NCBI RefSeq assembly: GCF_014207705.1
Contig: NZ_JACHIU010000001.1
Span: 4,766,501-4,830,500 of the forward strand
Reading direction: 5' to 3'
DNA from: Sphaerisporangium rubeum
GTDB taxonomy: Bacteria > Actinomycetota > Actinomycetes > Streptosporangiales > Streptosporangiaceae
Length of the DNA: 64,000 nucleotides
Shown one piece after another: positions 45,561-53,763 of this stretch. A model generated the notes under the pieces. The model saw only the letters and a list, made by a program, of their open reading frames with translations, was not told the origin of the DNA and did no database searches. Within the stretch, counting starts at the first letter, position 1. Each line of letters starts with the position of its first letter. A program made the translations under genes and the position numbers.

Positions 45561-46229
45561 TCACACGTCGGTGATCCGGATCCCCGCGTGGGCCTTGTAG
45601 CGCCGGTTGATGGAGATGATGTTGGCGGTCAGTGCCTCCACCTGGTGCGCGTTGCGCAGCCGGCCGCCGTACACCCCCCGGACCCCCGCGATGCGGTCGG
45701 CGAGCGCCTGCACCAGGTTGGTGGCCTCGCGGTCGTCCCCCAGCACCAGGACGTCCAGGTCCACACGCTCCACAGCGGGATCCAGCAGGACGACGGCGGA
45801 CACATGGTGGAAAGCCGCCACGACCCGGCTGTCGGGAAGGACGGCCGCCGCCTGCTGCGCCGCGCTGCCTTCCTCGACCGGCAACGGGTAGGCACCCTGC
45901 TTGTCGAAGCCCAGCGGGTTCACACAGTCGATGACGATCTTCCCGGCCAGCTCGGACCGCAGGGACTCAAGGGTGGCACGGTGGCCGTCCCACGGAACCG
46001 CGACGATCACCACGTCCGCCTCGGACGCCGCCGCGCTGTTCTCGGCGCCGCGTACCGGCAGGTCGCCGAGGCTCGCCGCCGCCTCCTCGGCACGGGCCGC
46101 GTTCCGGGACCCGATGACCACGGGGTTGCCGGCCAGCGCGAACCGCCGGGCCAGCCCCTTACCTTGATCCCCGGTCCCCCCGAGGATGCCGATGGTCAGG
46201 CCGTCCACCTCTGCGCGCTCGTCGCTCAT
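45561..46229 (-). CDS. NADPH-dependent F420 reductase-like (Fno/NpdG)
   Basis: A 222-residue Rossmann protein of the F420:NADP oxidoreductase family. The cofactor motif is IGILGGTGDQGKGLARRF. GSRNAARAEEAA gives the NADP phosphate contact. VIVAVPWDGH and IDCVNPLGFDKQG follow. AAFHHVSAVVL is the substrate region. It moves hydride between NADPH and coenzyme F420, a cofactor common in actinomycetes. The ATG has a strong GAGGAGA site about 4 nt upstream. It stands alone. Confidence 0.88.
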   Translation of the reverse strand: MSDERAEVDGLTIGILGGTGDQGKGLARRFALAGNPVVIGSRNAARAEEAAASLGDLPVRGAENSAAASEADVVIVAVPWDGHRATLESLRSELAGKIVIDCVNPLGFDKQGAYPLPVEEGSAAQQAAAVLPDSRVVAAFHHVSAVVLLDPAVERVDLDVLVLGDDREATNLVQALADRIAGVRGVYGGRLRNAHQVEALTANIISINRRYKAHAGIRITDV

Positions 46230-46382
46230 GCTCTCCTCTATTCCCTGCGGATCTTCCCGATGATGCCAGCCACACCGACATTCATGGCCGCCGCCCCACG
46301 GGAAACCACCGCGTTCCACAGTCCGCCACACCGTGTCGCCGTGCGGCGCTTCGCGGGACGGCGGCGGGGCCGCTGATGCACC

Positions 46383-46976
46383 ATGGACGTCATGGACGCA
46401 GCGTCGGTGGCCTTCCTGCGTGATGTGCTCTCCTCGACCGGCTGGGTCGAGCGCACCCGGCAGCTCGGGCTGTACCTGCGAGCCACCCGCAGCAGAGGTG
46501 GCCTGCTGGTGGTGGGCTCGCCGGACGAGGAGCCGTGGCATCTCGCCGCACACCTCAACGACGAGGCCCGCCTGTCCGGCCTCGACCAGCTCGCGCCGAC
46601 GCTGATCCGGTGGTCACCCCCACCAGGGGCACCGCCACATCTGGCCGTCGGCATGGACCGGGTCGAGGCGGCGGGCCGTGGTGAGACCGTCTTCGTCGTC
46701 ACCGAGCAGCGGGCCCCGGTGCCGCTGCTGGAACGGGTGGACGACGCTCGCCGCACCGGCGCCACGATCATCGCGCTCGACGGCGGCGACCCGGAGCTCG
46801 AGTCCCTCGCGCACGACGCGCTCAGCGTCCCCGCCAAGGACGGCGTGTTCACGTTCGACGCCGCGCAGCACCTCGTCAGCGCCGCCGCCGGCGACGTCTC
46901 ACGTTCCGGCACCCGGCTGATCGACCGCCTGGCCCGGCTGGCCGAGCGCATCACCGGGCCGCGCGTCCCCGATTGA
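46383..46976 (+). CDS. Conserved hypothetical, actinobacterial
   Basis: A 197-residue soluble protein. It has an N-terminal helical part (SVAFLRDVLSSTGWVERTRQ), an alternating alpha/beta core (LLVVGSPDEEPWHLAAHL, TVFVVTEQRAPVPLLERVDD, GATIIALDGGDPELESLAHD) and a helical end. The core pattern resembles a nucleotide- or sugar-isomerase-like Rossmann sheet but has no motif I can name. The ATG at 46383 is followed by a second ATG at 46392. It has no operon partners. Confidence 0.6.
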   Translation: MDVMDAASVAFLRDVLSSTGWVERTRQLGLYLRATRSRGGLLVVGSPDEEPWHLAAHLNDEARLSGLDQLAPTLIRWSPPPGAPPHLAVGMDRVEAAGRGETVFVVTEQRAPVPLLERVDDARRTGATIIALDGGDPELESLAHDALSVPAKDGVFTFDAAQHLVSAAAGDVSRSGTRLIDRLARLAERITGPRVPD

Positions 46977-47018
46977 CCTCAGGCCGCCGACCCCCGCGCA
47001 GCGGCCCGCGCTTCACCG

Positions 47019-47423
47019 TCACTCGGCGGCGGTCTCCTTCGCCAGCCACCGGTGGTACACCAGGCAGAAGGGATGCCCCGCCGGGTCCGCGTACACCCGC
47101 CAGCTCGATCCCTCGGAGTCCTCCAGCAGCGTGGCCCCACCGGCCATCGCCACCTCGTGCGCCTGCTCCAGGTCGGACACCCCGAAGTCCAGGTGGTACT
47201 GCTGCGGGTACGCCGGGTCCGGCCACCGTGGCGGCCGGTGATCCTCCGCTCGCTGGAACGCGAAGACCTGCCCCGACGCCAGATGCAACGTCGACCAGTC
47301 GTCATCCAGCGACCACCGCCGATCCGGCCGGTTCACCTCACCGCCGAGCAACGACCGATAGAACCCGGCCAGCTCCAACGGCTCAGGACAGTCCAGAACC
47401 ACACACTCCAGCACCGCGACCAC
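47019..47423 (-). CDS. VOC family protein (single domain)
   Basis: A 134-residue glyoxalase-like protein. AVLECVVLDCPEPLELAGFYRSLLGG opens it (described by residues 2-27), YHLDFGVSDLEQA and VYADPAGHPFCLVYH mark the second half. A common actinobacterial type with unknown substrate. The GTG at 47423 has GGAGG upstream; an earlier in-frame start at 47483 is less likely. Together with 9604 and 50343 there are three such proteins in the window. Confidence 0.8.
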   Translation of the reverse strand: MVAVLECVVLDCPEPLELAGFYRSLLGGEVNRPDRRWSLDDDWSTLHLASGQVFAFQRAEDHRPPRWPDPAYPQQYHLDFGVSDLEQAHEVAMAGGATLLEDSEGSSWRVYADPAGHPFCLVYHRWLAKETAAE

Positions 47424-47945
47424 GCCGGCCTCCTGCGCACTCCCTCGCACCTCATGTCTCCGCACAGCCCTACCTAATACCACCGGCCCCCGCCGTGAAG
47501 ACGGCCGGTCCGATCAACCACGCGACGGCGGTTCGGAGATCTCAGTCTCAGGTGCGGGTGATCGAGCCACGCCGCCCTGAAAGCCGCATCCCTGCGGGGT
47601 GACAAAACCCCTCTTCGGCTGGTGTGACCCATGCCCACCCATCAGAGCCGACCCACTCCAACCAACCGGCCCACCCACAACCCCACCCACCCGACCGCGA
47701 AAGAACACCCGACACAAGACACGACACGGCTGGACCCTCGGCCGTCCGACAACCCTCAGATCCCGTGACAACGACCGCTCCGAGCCGGCATCCCGGACAG
47801 GGATCAACCCCGCTCCGAACATCCCACGACCCCTCTCCCTCACCACCCGCCGAGCCCCGACCGGCGCCGCGACGGCGGGACGAGGTACGGCGGATCCGGC
47901 GCCGCGTTGACAGCGCCGACCCGCGTCCCAGCAGCCCCCGGCTGC
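47424..47945. other. Gene-free stretch
   Basis: A 522-bp gap between the VOC start and the small zinc-type protein. Open frames exist on both strands but have no signature, coding bias or ribosome site. CACCACCC/ACCCACC-rich text covers about 47640-47860. I see nothing certain in it. Confidence 0.45.
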
Positions 47946-48128
47946 TCAGTCCCCGTCCCACTCCTTGTCCGACTCCTGCCAAGCCTTGTTACGAGCCGCG
48001 GCGGTCTCCATGGCAGAAGCGGCCTCCTCGCGTGTCGCGTACGGCCCGAGGCGGTCCTTGTTGGGGCAGCCCTTCTCCCCTTCGACCGCCATGTGCTTCA
48101 GGCAGAACCACCACTGATCCCCGGCCAT
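47946..48128 (-). CDS. Small conserved protein next to map
   Basis: A 60-residue protein: [20 protein letters not shown], then [20 protein letters not shown] and a charged end. Two cysteines plus WWFCLKH and [17 protein letters not shown] are typical of a small family of actinobacterial proteins found beside map, sometimes mislabelled as methionine aminopeptidase. The ATG at 48128 has GGAGG 6 nt upstream. It is divergent from map. Confidence 0.75.
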   Translation of the reverse strand: MAGDQWWFCLKHMAVEGEKGCPNKDRLGPYATREEAASAMETAAARNKAWQESDKEWDGD

Positions 48129-48210
48129 GTCGACCTCCATCCCCGGGTGGCACACCCGGAACCTCCGCCACGCACGATCTCTGCCACATCTTGCCCCGCC
48201 GGAGCGCAAC

Positions 48211-48216
48211 TAGACT
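48211..48216 (+). promoter_or_regulatory. -10 box (TAGACT) for leaderless map
   Basis: TAGACT lies 7 nt before the map ATG at 48224. No ribosome site is seen. Confidence 0.55.
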
Positions 48217-48223
48217 TGGCGCC

Positions 48224-49072
48224 ATGACGACTCTGCTCCGGCCAGGGCGGATCTCCCCGCCCCGCAAGGTCCCCGCACACATCGAGCGACCGGAGTACGT
48301 CGGCCGTAAGCAACCCCGCAAAGGCGGCCCCGACGTCCAGACCGCCGAGACCATCGAACGCATGCGCGTCGCCGGCCGCATCGCCGCGCAGGCCCTCCAA
48401 GAGGTCGGCAAGCACGTGGCCCCCGGCGTCACCACCGACGAGCTGGACCGCATCGGCCACGAGTTCCTCTGCGATCACGACGCCTACCCCTCCACGCTCG
48501 GCTACCGCGGCTACCCCAAGTCGCTGTGCAGCTCGATCAACGAGGTCATCTGCCACGGCATCCCCGACGACACGGTCCTGCGCGACGGCGACATCGTCAA
48601 CATCGACATCACGGCGTACATCGGCGGCGTCCACGGCGACACCGACGCCACATTCCTGGTAGGCGACGTCGACGAGGAGTCCCGCCTCCTGGTCGAACGC
48701 ACCCACGAGGCCACCATGCGCGCCATCAAGGCCGTCGCCCCGGGCCGCCAGCTCAACATCGTCGGCCGCGTCATCTCCGCGTACGCCAAACGCTTCGGCT
48801 ACGGCGTCGTCCGCGACTTCACCGGCCACGGCATCTCGACCAGCTTCCACTCCGGCCTGATCGTCCCCCACTACGACGACCCGAGCCTGACCGTCACCCT
48901 GGTCCCCGGCATGACCTTCACCATCGAACCCATGCTCACCCTCGGCACCATCGACTACGACCTGTGGCCCGACGGCTGGACCGCCGTGACCAAGGACCGC
49001 AGACGCACAGCCCAGTTCGAACACACCATCGTCGTCACCGACACCGGCAGCGAAATCCTCACCTTGCCGTGA
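48224..49072 (+). CDS. map: Methionine aminopeptidase type I
   Basis: A 282-residue MetAP. After a ~40-residue N-terminal extension ([19 protein letters not shown]), the pita-bread domain has [15 protein letters not shown] (His ligand region), [22 protein letters not shown] (the metal Asp pair, described by position about 131-152), [13 protein letters not shown] (metal His) and FTIEPML and QFEHTIVVT (metal Glu). It removes initiator Met from nascent proteins. The extension resembles mycobacterial MapB, which has an SH3-binding-like Pro motif. It is divergent from the small 47946 gene, with a leaderless-type promoter. Confidence 0.95.
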   Translation: MTTLLRPGRISPPRKVPAHIERPEYVGRKQPRKGGPDVQTAETIERMRVAGRIAAQALQEVGKHVAPGVTTDELDRIGHEFLCDHDAYPSTLGYRGYPKSLCSSINEVICHGIPDDTVLRDGDIVNIDITAYIGGVHGDTDATFLVGDVDEESRLLVERTHEATMRAIKAVAPGRQLNIVGRVISAYAKRFGYGVVRDFTGHGISTSFHSGLIVPHYDDPSLTVTLVPGMTFTIEPMLTLGTIDYDLWPDGWTAVTKDRRRTAQFEHTIVVTDTGSEILTLP

Positions 49073-49372
49073 CTAACTCGCCTTCCGAACCGGCTGGAAC
49101 TGAACGCTGAGCCGCACTTCGAGCGCCTCAGCCAACCGTTCCAGCATCGGAATCGTCGGCATGGTCCCCCCGGCCTCGAACCGCGCGATCGCCGGTTGCT
49201 GGAGGCCTGCCCGCTCCGCGAGCTGTGCCTGCGTCAGCCCAAGCTCCTCGCGCCGGTGCCGTACGGCTTCCCCCAACTCGAACCTGAGGCGAGCCGCCTC
49301 GTACGCGGCCCCCGCACCGGGCCGTCCCATGACCTCGGCTCGCTTGTCCGCCCAGGACGTACGCTCTCCCAT
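49073..49372 (-). CDS. XRE-family regulator (HigA-like)
   Basis: A 99-residue protein with one helix-turn-helix (about residues 40-90): EELGLTQAQLAERAGLQQPA, then IARFEAGGTMPTIPMLERLA. Such proteins are the antitoxins of HigBA-like pairs or plain regulators. No toxin gene lies directly upstream or downstream in frame; the upstream neighbour is the broken PIN gene, so this may be an orphan antitoxin. The ATG has GGAG about 8 nt upstream. Confidence 0.75.
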   Translation of the reverse strand: MGERTSWADKRAEVMGRPGAGAAYEAARLRFELGEAVRHRREELGLTQAQLAERAGLQQPAIARFEAGGTMPTIPMLERLAEALEVRLSVQFQPVRKAS

Positions 49373-49506
49373 ACCGCTCACTCCTCTTCCGTCGTATGCG
49401 CTTCGCCGACACATCGCCGCAGGGCCCGCACGGTGCCGGGTGGCGCAGATCAGGAAACTACCTGGTCCCCCAACTCGTCACGTCAGCTCGATCTGACTGG
49501 ACGGGA

Positions 49507-49695
49507 TCACCCGCGTCTGTTCAACTCCTCGTCAGCGATGTCAGGACGATTGCCGACGAGGCTCCGGCAGGTCTCGTCCAGGATTCCGCCGGTCCACTTG
49601 GCCTGGAGCCGTCCCGTGGTAGCCAGGCAGATGAGCAGATCTCTGATCGTGTTGCCATACAGCACGTTCGCGTCGTAGACCACCACAAACCCCAT
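49507..49695 (-). pseudogene. PIN-domain toxin, truncated
   Basis: The first 62 residues of a PIN nuclease: VVVYDANVLYGNTIRDLLIC opens with the conserved first Asp, then AKWTGGILDETCRSL follows with the Glu. The usual domain has about 130-190 residues, and the later catalytic acids are absent because of an early stop. The start codon comes 2 bp after the end of the antitoxin frame, as in an intact toxin-antitoxin operon. Confidence 0.75.
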
Positions 49696-49697
49696 GC

Positions 49698-50152
49698 TCA
49701 GATACCCAGCTCCTGTCCGAGCGCGGCCAGATCGTCGGCGGCCGTACGACGCTTGGCGTCATCGCGCCGCTTGTATTCCTGAAGATCCTCGTATCTGACA
49801 CGCTGGTGCTTGCCGACGAGACGAAACGGGATCGTCCCGTCCTCCAGCAGTTTGATCAAATTGGCCGCGAGACATTGAGCATGTCCGCTGCTTCTTGCGT
49901 CGTCAGCTCGGCATGGGACGGCACGACCGTCATCCCTCGGCCCTCGACGGCCTGCGCGAGGATGAAGGCGAGCAGGCTGACGGCTTCGCGAGGCAGGATC
50001 ATGGGGTCCTCACTCCCGTGCTCGCCGGCGACTCGGATGGTCGACTGCTCGGGACACCGCGTGAGGTAGTCCTTGACACGACGTACCGCGCGACCAGCGA
50101 CGTCGGCGTCGATACTCCCAGGTAGAACGCGCTTGGCTTGCACTTCTGTCAC
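49698..50152 (-). pseudogene. Excisionase-like HTH antitoxin, frameshifted
   Basis: The frame reads through 50152-49856 (98 residues, ending AADMLNVSRPI, then a TGA). One missing base in CGGCCAATTTGATC breaks it. With one extra A the translation continues as NLIKLLEDGTIPFRLVGKHQ and RVRYEDLQEYKRRDDAKRRT to LGQELGI at 49698. That is the second half of the excisionase-type DNA-binding domain. The N-terminal part has MILPREAVSLLAFILAQAVE. The partner is the PIN gene directly after. A sequencing error is possible, but the truncated toxin also supports decay. Confidence 0.7.
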
Positions 50153-50181
50153 AGCGACCGCCTCATGAGCGCCTGGTCAAC

Positions 50182-50339
50182 ACTCCAGCCGTAGATCCTG
50201 ACATCGAACATCGACCGCCAGCGCGAGGTCGCCACGCTGTCGCCCACGGCCACCGCACGATCGTCGGCACGACACTTGGTGGTCGTGGTGGACGTCGGCG
50301 TCTCCACGCTCGCCCACCGGAAAGTCGCCGATCTACGGC
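50182..50339. repeat. MITE-like repeat, copy A
   Basis: ACTCCAGCCGTAGAT starts at 50182 and an imperfect inverse (ATCTACGGC) ends at 50339, giving a ~158-bp element with terminal inverted repeats. It contains a 34-bp block (50242-50275) that recurs inverted at 50804-50837 with one mismatch. It abuts the 3' end of the VOC gene at 50343. It encodes nothing. Confidence 0.6.
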
Positions 50340-50342
50340 ATG

Positions 50343-50717
50343 TCAGAGGCCACGTTCGGCCGTGCTCCGCTCAACGCAGAATTCGTTGCCCTCGGGGTCG
50401 AGCAACGTGACCCAGCCGAGCCCCTCGGCGGTGCGATGATCCTCATACAGTTTCGCACCCAAGGCGATGACGCGCTCCACCTCCTCGTCGCGGGTCCGCT
50501 CGGTGGGCATCCAGTCGAAATGGATCCGGTTCTTCACCGTCTTGCCCTCGGGCACCTGGATGAACAGCATCCCGGGCACGGACGGGGGAGCCTCGACGAG
50601 GACCTCGGAGTCGCCCGGCGCGTCATCATCGGACACCGGCCATCCGGTTACGGCGCTCCAGAACTTCGCGAGCTCATAAGGATCGGCACAGTCGACGGTC
50701 ACATGGCGCAGGATCAT
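50343..50717 (-). CDS. VOC family protein flanked by MITE-like repeats
   Basis: A 124-residue glyoxalase-like protein. ILRHVTVDCADPYELAKFWS opens it, KTVKNRIHFDWMPTERTRDE marks the middle and VTLLDPEGNEFCVERST the end. The pattern is close to the C-terminal half of the two-domain protein at 9604. The substrate is unknown. The ATG at 50717 is preceded on the minus strand by TAGGCT 7 nt away (50725-50730), the same leaderless layout as at other genes here. Repeat copies A and B lie at its two ends, B within 16 bp of the start. Confidence 0.8.
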   Translation of the reverse strand: MILRHVTVDCADPYELAKFWSAVTGWPVSDDDAPGDSEVLVEAPPSVPGMLFIQVPEGKTVKNRIHFDWMPTERTRDEEVERVIALGAKLYEDHRTAEGLGWVTLLDPEGNEFCVERSTAERGL

Positions 50718-50732
50718 GAAGTTCAGCCTAGT

Positions 50733-50837
50733 ACTCCAGCCGTAGATTGCGATCTTGTGCGTGGGCTGGTGGCAGAGATGGCGACGGCCACCGCGATCAT
50801 CGAGTGTTGTGCCGACGATCGTGCGGTGGCCGTGGGC
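50733..50837. repeat. MITE-like repeat, copy B (incomplete)
   Basis: ACTCCAGCCGTAGAT at 50733-50747 matches the end of copy A. The 34-bp block at 50804-50837 is the inverse of 50242-50275 (33 of 34 bases by my count). The right terminal repeat was not found, so this copy is truncated or diverged. The 50838-51079 sequence after it holds no gene that I can support. Confidence 0.55.
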
Positions 50838-51079
50838 GGGAGTACCCGAAGATCGCCAGTTCGCCATCAAGGGCGAGCTGGCGCGATCCGGCGCCTTGCA
50901 CGGGGGACGGCCGGTGAGGAGTCCGTGAACGAGACGCTCGCCGGTCGTACCAGCCGATTCATTTGACGACTCGGTTTGCCGTCAGTGCACCTCACGCACT
51001 GGTTCGGCCTCAGATGATCGAGAATCGATCTGCACCGATGAGCACGTGCCGACGACGGTTAACGGCAGAAACGCGACCG

Positions 51080-51120
51080 GGTTTTCGTGTTCCATCATGG
51101 CTGACGGGAACACGAAAACC
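51080..51120. repeat. Perfect 14-bp stem hairpin
   Basis: GGTTTTCGTGTTCC (51080-51093) pairs with GGAACACGAAAACC (51107-51120) across a 13-nt loop. It sits in a gene-free gap. It could be a terminator on either strand or a mobile-element end. No U-tract directly follows it. Confidence 0.6.
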
Positions 51121-51189
51121 GAGGCCGGGTCAGTCAGGACGGTGACATGAACGTGGACGTGGAGTCGCCGATGTCCATCCACTCACTCT

Positions 51190-51208
51190 GGCCCGGTGGG
51201 ACCGGGCC
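51190..51208 (-). terminator. Hairpin after the secreted protein gene
   Basis: GGCCCGGT (51190-51197) and ACCGGGCC (51201-51208) form an 8-bp stem with a 3-nt loop, 19 bp past the stop of the minus-strand gene at 51227. The U-run lies on the plus-strand side (CTTTCG), so termination of the minus transcript is uncertain. Confidence 0.4.
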
Positions 51209-51226
51209 TTTCGTCCGGGTCGTCGC

Positions 51227-51649
51227 TCAGGTGCAGGAGATGTAAGTCGGCGTGCTGGCGACGCGCAGCGAGAAATCGGGTGCGCCGCCGTCGAGGTTGG
51301 CGAAACCGTAGCCCATGACGTGGTAGTTGCCGGGGACGCAGGTCACCATGTTGAGCTTGTAGGCGTAAGAGGTGTTGTAGAGGTAGGTCTCGGCGTAGTT
51401 CAGGAACACCCCGTCGCGGTACAGGGAAAGGTACCCGCCGATGTAGCTGACACGCTGGTTGCAGTTGACCTCGACCAGTGAATAGACGGAAGTCCCGTAC
51501 AACGCGACCGGATCGGTGATCCTGATGGGGCAACTGAGCGCTGCGGCCTTGGCGCTCGCCGCGCTCGCCGGCTGGCTGGTGATCCCGGTCAGCGCCAGCA
51601 TCGCCGCCGCGCCTAGTGCCAGAGCCCGCAGTCCTCGACGAAGTTTCAC
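51227..51649 (-). CDS. Secreted protein, unknown
   Basis: A 140-residue exported protein. KLRRGLRALALGAAAMLALTG is a textbook Sec signal (residues 2-22) with cleavage likely at ASA-A (about 30-33). The mature part has four cysteines (LSCPIRI, NCNQRV, VTCVPGN, ISCT), many Tyr and Asn, and a beta-rich pattern (SLVEVNC, GGYLSLYRDGVFLNYAETYLY, described over about residues 57-92). I do not recognise the family. The ATG at 51649 has GGGGAT before it. No operon neighbours. Confidence 0.65.
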   Translation of the reverse strand: MKLRRGLRALALGAAAMLALTGITSQPASAASAKAAALSCPIRITDPVALYGTSVYSLVEVNCNQRVSYIGGYLSLYRDGVFLNYAETYLYNTSYAYKLNMVTCVPGNYHVMGYGFANLDGGAPDFSLRVASTPTYISCT

Positions 51650-52416
51650 TTACCATCCCCTTCGTACCGGTGACCTTTTCCGGCGCACCACACCGCCAAG
51701 ACGCTTGGGGGAGGCGCCGTCACGACGGAGGATCGCACACCGGAGACGAAAGCGGGACAAGCCTTATCCGGCATACCGCCTTGCCTTTGCCGCAAGAGAG
51801 GGAACAATAAGCGGGTTGATGCTGTCCTAAAAGCGGAGCGATGTCTCAACCTCAGCCAACAGGCCAGTTATGGATCCTGTTAGACGACACAAATGGGTAG
51901 CGGCTCCCCTGCACCGCAGGAACCGGTCTCACGGATCGGCGAAACTTTCACCTTCTCGCACAACTCACCTGGACGCCGAAACCGACCAGCCGTTTCGGGG
52001 GTGGACTGGTAATCCTCCTCTTGGCCATCCCCAATACCCCTATTCGCATCGACCATCTCTGACAGCCGGCGGACACCATGCTGTAGCGGAGTGTGCCGCA
52101 ACCGACTGCCCTGCAACAACAATCCACCGGCAACAACCGGCCAACCACCCACCAATGGAGTTCTAACTTCTGCCGCGCCGAAACCCCGCGACCAGCGGCC
52201 CGGCAACAGCAACCCACCACCGACGACCAGCCAACCACCCGCCACAGGAGTTCATCCCAGCTACGACACGCCGGGACCAACGGCCCAGGAACAGCAACAC
52301 ACCACCGAGGACCGACCAACCACCCCCGCCACTGGGGTTCTTCCTCCGCGGCGTCGACGCGGCGGGACGTGGTGCGGTGAATCCCGCGCCTTGTGCGGGG
52401 GTCAGCCGGTGAGGTG
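51650..52416. other. Gene-free region with ~85-bp imperfect repeats
   Basis: A 767-bp gap without a supportable gene. From about 52100 to 52355 three copies of an ~85-bp unit occur, each with GCAACA-CAAC/CCACC, CCAACCACC and (A/G)GGAGTTC or GGGGTTC in the same order. The minus-strand frames over it give repeated Trp/Val/Gly-rich peptides but are not convincing proteins. Text at 51650-52090 has nothing I can name. Confidence 0.45.
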
Positions 52417-52611
52417 TCAGCGGTCGAGTTCTCCTCGATCCAGTGCGCCGAGGAATCGGTGCCACTCACCGGGAGAGATGCGGAGTGCGCCGCGGCCGAC
52501 GTCCTTGCTGTCCCGTACAGCGACGTGTCCAGGTGAACCTGCCACCTCTACGCAGTCCCCACCGTTGCCGCTGCTGTGTGACGACTTCCGCCAACCGTTA
52601 GCAGTGTCCAT
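52417..52611 (-). CDS. DUF397 domain protein
   Basis: A 64-residue DUF397 protein: WRKSSHSSGNGGDCVEVAGS, then VAVRDSKDVGRGALRISPGE and WHRFLGAL. The C(V/I)EVA and VRDSKD blocks define this family. DUF397 proteins almost always follow an XRE regulator and act with it in actinomycetes. The ATG at 52611 has GGAGG upstream. It is 13-25 bp downstream of another DUF397 gene, so two copies sit behind one XRE gene. Confidence 0.85.
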   Translation of the reverse strand: MDTANGWRKSSHSSGNGGDCVEVAGSPGHVAVRDSKDVGRGALRISPGEWHRFLGALDRGELDR

Positions 52612-52636
52612 CTGTAGCGCCACCTCCGACTACAGC

Positions 52637-52834
52637 TCAGCAGTCGAGCTTGCCGACGTCCAAGCCGCTCAGGAAACAGCGCCACTCACCTACTGGTACT
52701 CGAAGAACGCCACGCGCGGGGTCCTTGCTGTCCTGTACGGCGATGACGCCAGCCATACCGGCCACTTCCACGCAGTTTTCGCCGTTTCCGCTGCTGTAGG
52801 AGGACTTGTACCAGTTGCCGTCATTCATTCCCAT
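52637..52834 (-). CDS. DUF397 domain protein, overlapping XRE gene
   Basis: A 65-residue DUF397 protein: NWYKSSYSSGNGENCVEVAG, then VIAVQDSKDPARGVLRVPVGEW. Its ATG lies inside the last codons of the XRE gene (10-nt overlap, acATGGgaaTGA). The second XRE/DUF397 pair at 62432-63468 has the same 10-nt overlap, which favours this start over an ATG two codons later. Confidence 0.87.
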   Translation of the reverse strand: MGMNDGNWYKSSYSSGNGENCVEVAGMAGVIAVQDSKDPARGVLRVPVGEWRCFLSGLDVGKLDC

Positions 52835-53628
52835 GTCTTGGCCACCTTCACTAGGAGATCGATCGACTTACTCTTCGGTAAGGCCTCTGCGCGTAGTACC
52901 TCCCACATCCGTCTCATAATCGTCACGTCGTCCGATCGCTCCACAACATCGCCACGAAGCGCACTGTCCACATAAACAACGTCTCTATCATCAAATGATG
53001 CGACGACGAATGCTCCAGCTAGACCAGCGTAGACACCTGAGTCGGACGGAACAATCTGGATTATCAAATCGGATCGCTCGCTGACGTCGATCAAGTGCAT
53101 GAGCTGGTCGTGCATCACCTTGGGTCCGCCGACATGACGACGGACAACCCCTTCATCCATAACGGCAATGAGCATCGGCGGACGCTCCCTCTTGAGGATC
53201 CCCTGCCGCTCCATCCGTGCCGACACAAGATCGTCCACGTCGAACTGCCGTCCTGAAGCGGCGAGGAGCGCGCGCGCGTAGGGCTCGGTCTGGAGCAGGC
53301 CGGGTATGACAAGCGGCTCGTACGACAGCAGTGCCGTTGCCCGGTCCTCGATGGACAGCCACTTGCCGGTCCACTCCGGTGGCATGTCACGGCATACGAG
53401 ATCTTCTGCCAGTCGAGTGAGGATGCCACCTGTAGAAAAGAGTTGATCACACCGCTGCGCGAAGTCAGGCTTGGGAACCCGCCGTGCTGTCTCGACCATC
53501 GCGACGAACGAAGCGGAGTAACCGACGATCGCCGCAGCAAGCTGGGACTGACTCATCCCGGCACACTCACGAGCCTGCCGCAGCTCTCTCGCGAAGAATT
53601 CGAGAGGGGTCATTCGACTACTGCTCAT
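52825..53628 (-). CDS. XRE-family regulator (Scr1-like), DUF397 partner
   Basis: A 267-residue protein with an N-terminal helix-turn-helix (about residues 8-60): ARECAGMSQSQLAAAIVGYS, then ASFVAMVETARRVPKPD. The C-terminal Scr1-like domain follows: WTGKWLSIEDRATALLSYEP, PGLLQTEPYARALLA, and IQIVPSDSGVYAGLAGAFVV. This is the standard partner of DUF397 proteins. The ATG at 53628 has GAGGAAAAC directly upstream. It is divergent from the HATPase gene at 53764. Confidence 0.87.
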   Translation of the reverse strand: MSSSRMTPLEFFARELRQARECAGMSQSQLAAAIVGYSASFVAMVETARRVPKPDFAQRCDQLFSTGGILTRLAEDLVCRDMPPEWTGKWLSIEDRATALLSYEPLVIPGLLQTEPYARALLAASGRQFDVDDLVSARMERQGILKRERPPMLIAVMDEGVVRRHVGGPKVMHDQLMHLIDVSERSDLIIQIVPSDSGVYAGLAGAFVVASFDDRDVVYVDSALRGDVVERSDDVTIMRRMWEVLRAEALPKSKSIDLLVKVAKTWE

Positions 53629-53763
53629 GTTTTCCTCACAGACGCTCACGGGGAAAACTCCGCACTCACATTACGTGGGTACGGACGACGCCTTCCCCGG
53701 CAGCTTACGACGCTGAATACCCGCAGGAGCGGAGGTTCGAGGAAAACAACGAAGGGGAAAATC

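Noticed and set aside
47424-47945. Several 100-150 codon open frames
   Set aside because: They lack ribosome sites, family motifs and typical third-position bias.
29445-49072. Biosynthetic gene cluster
   Set aside because: Transporters, regulators and PLP enzymes are present but no synthase, carrier protein or other core enzyme appears.
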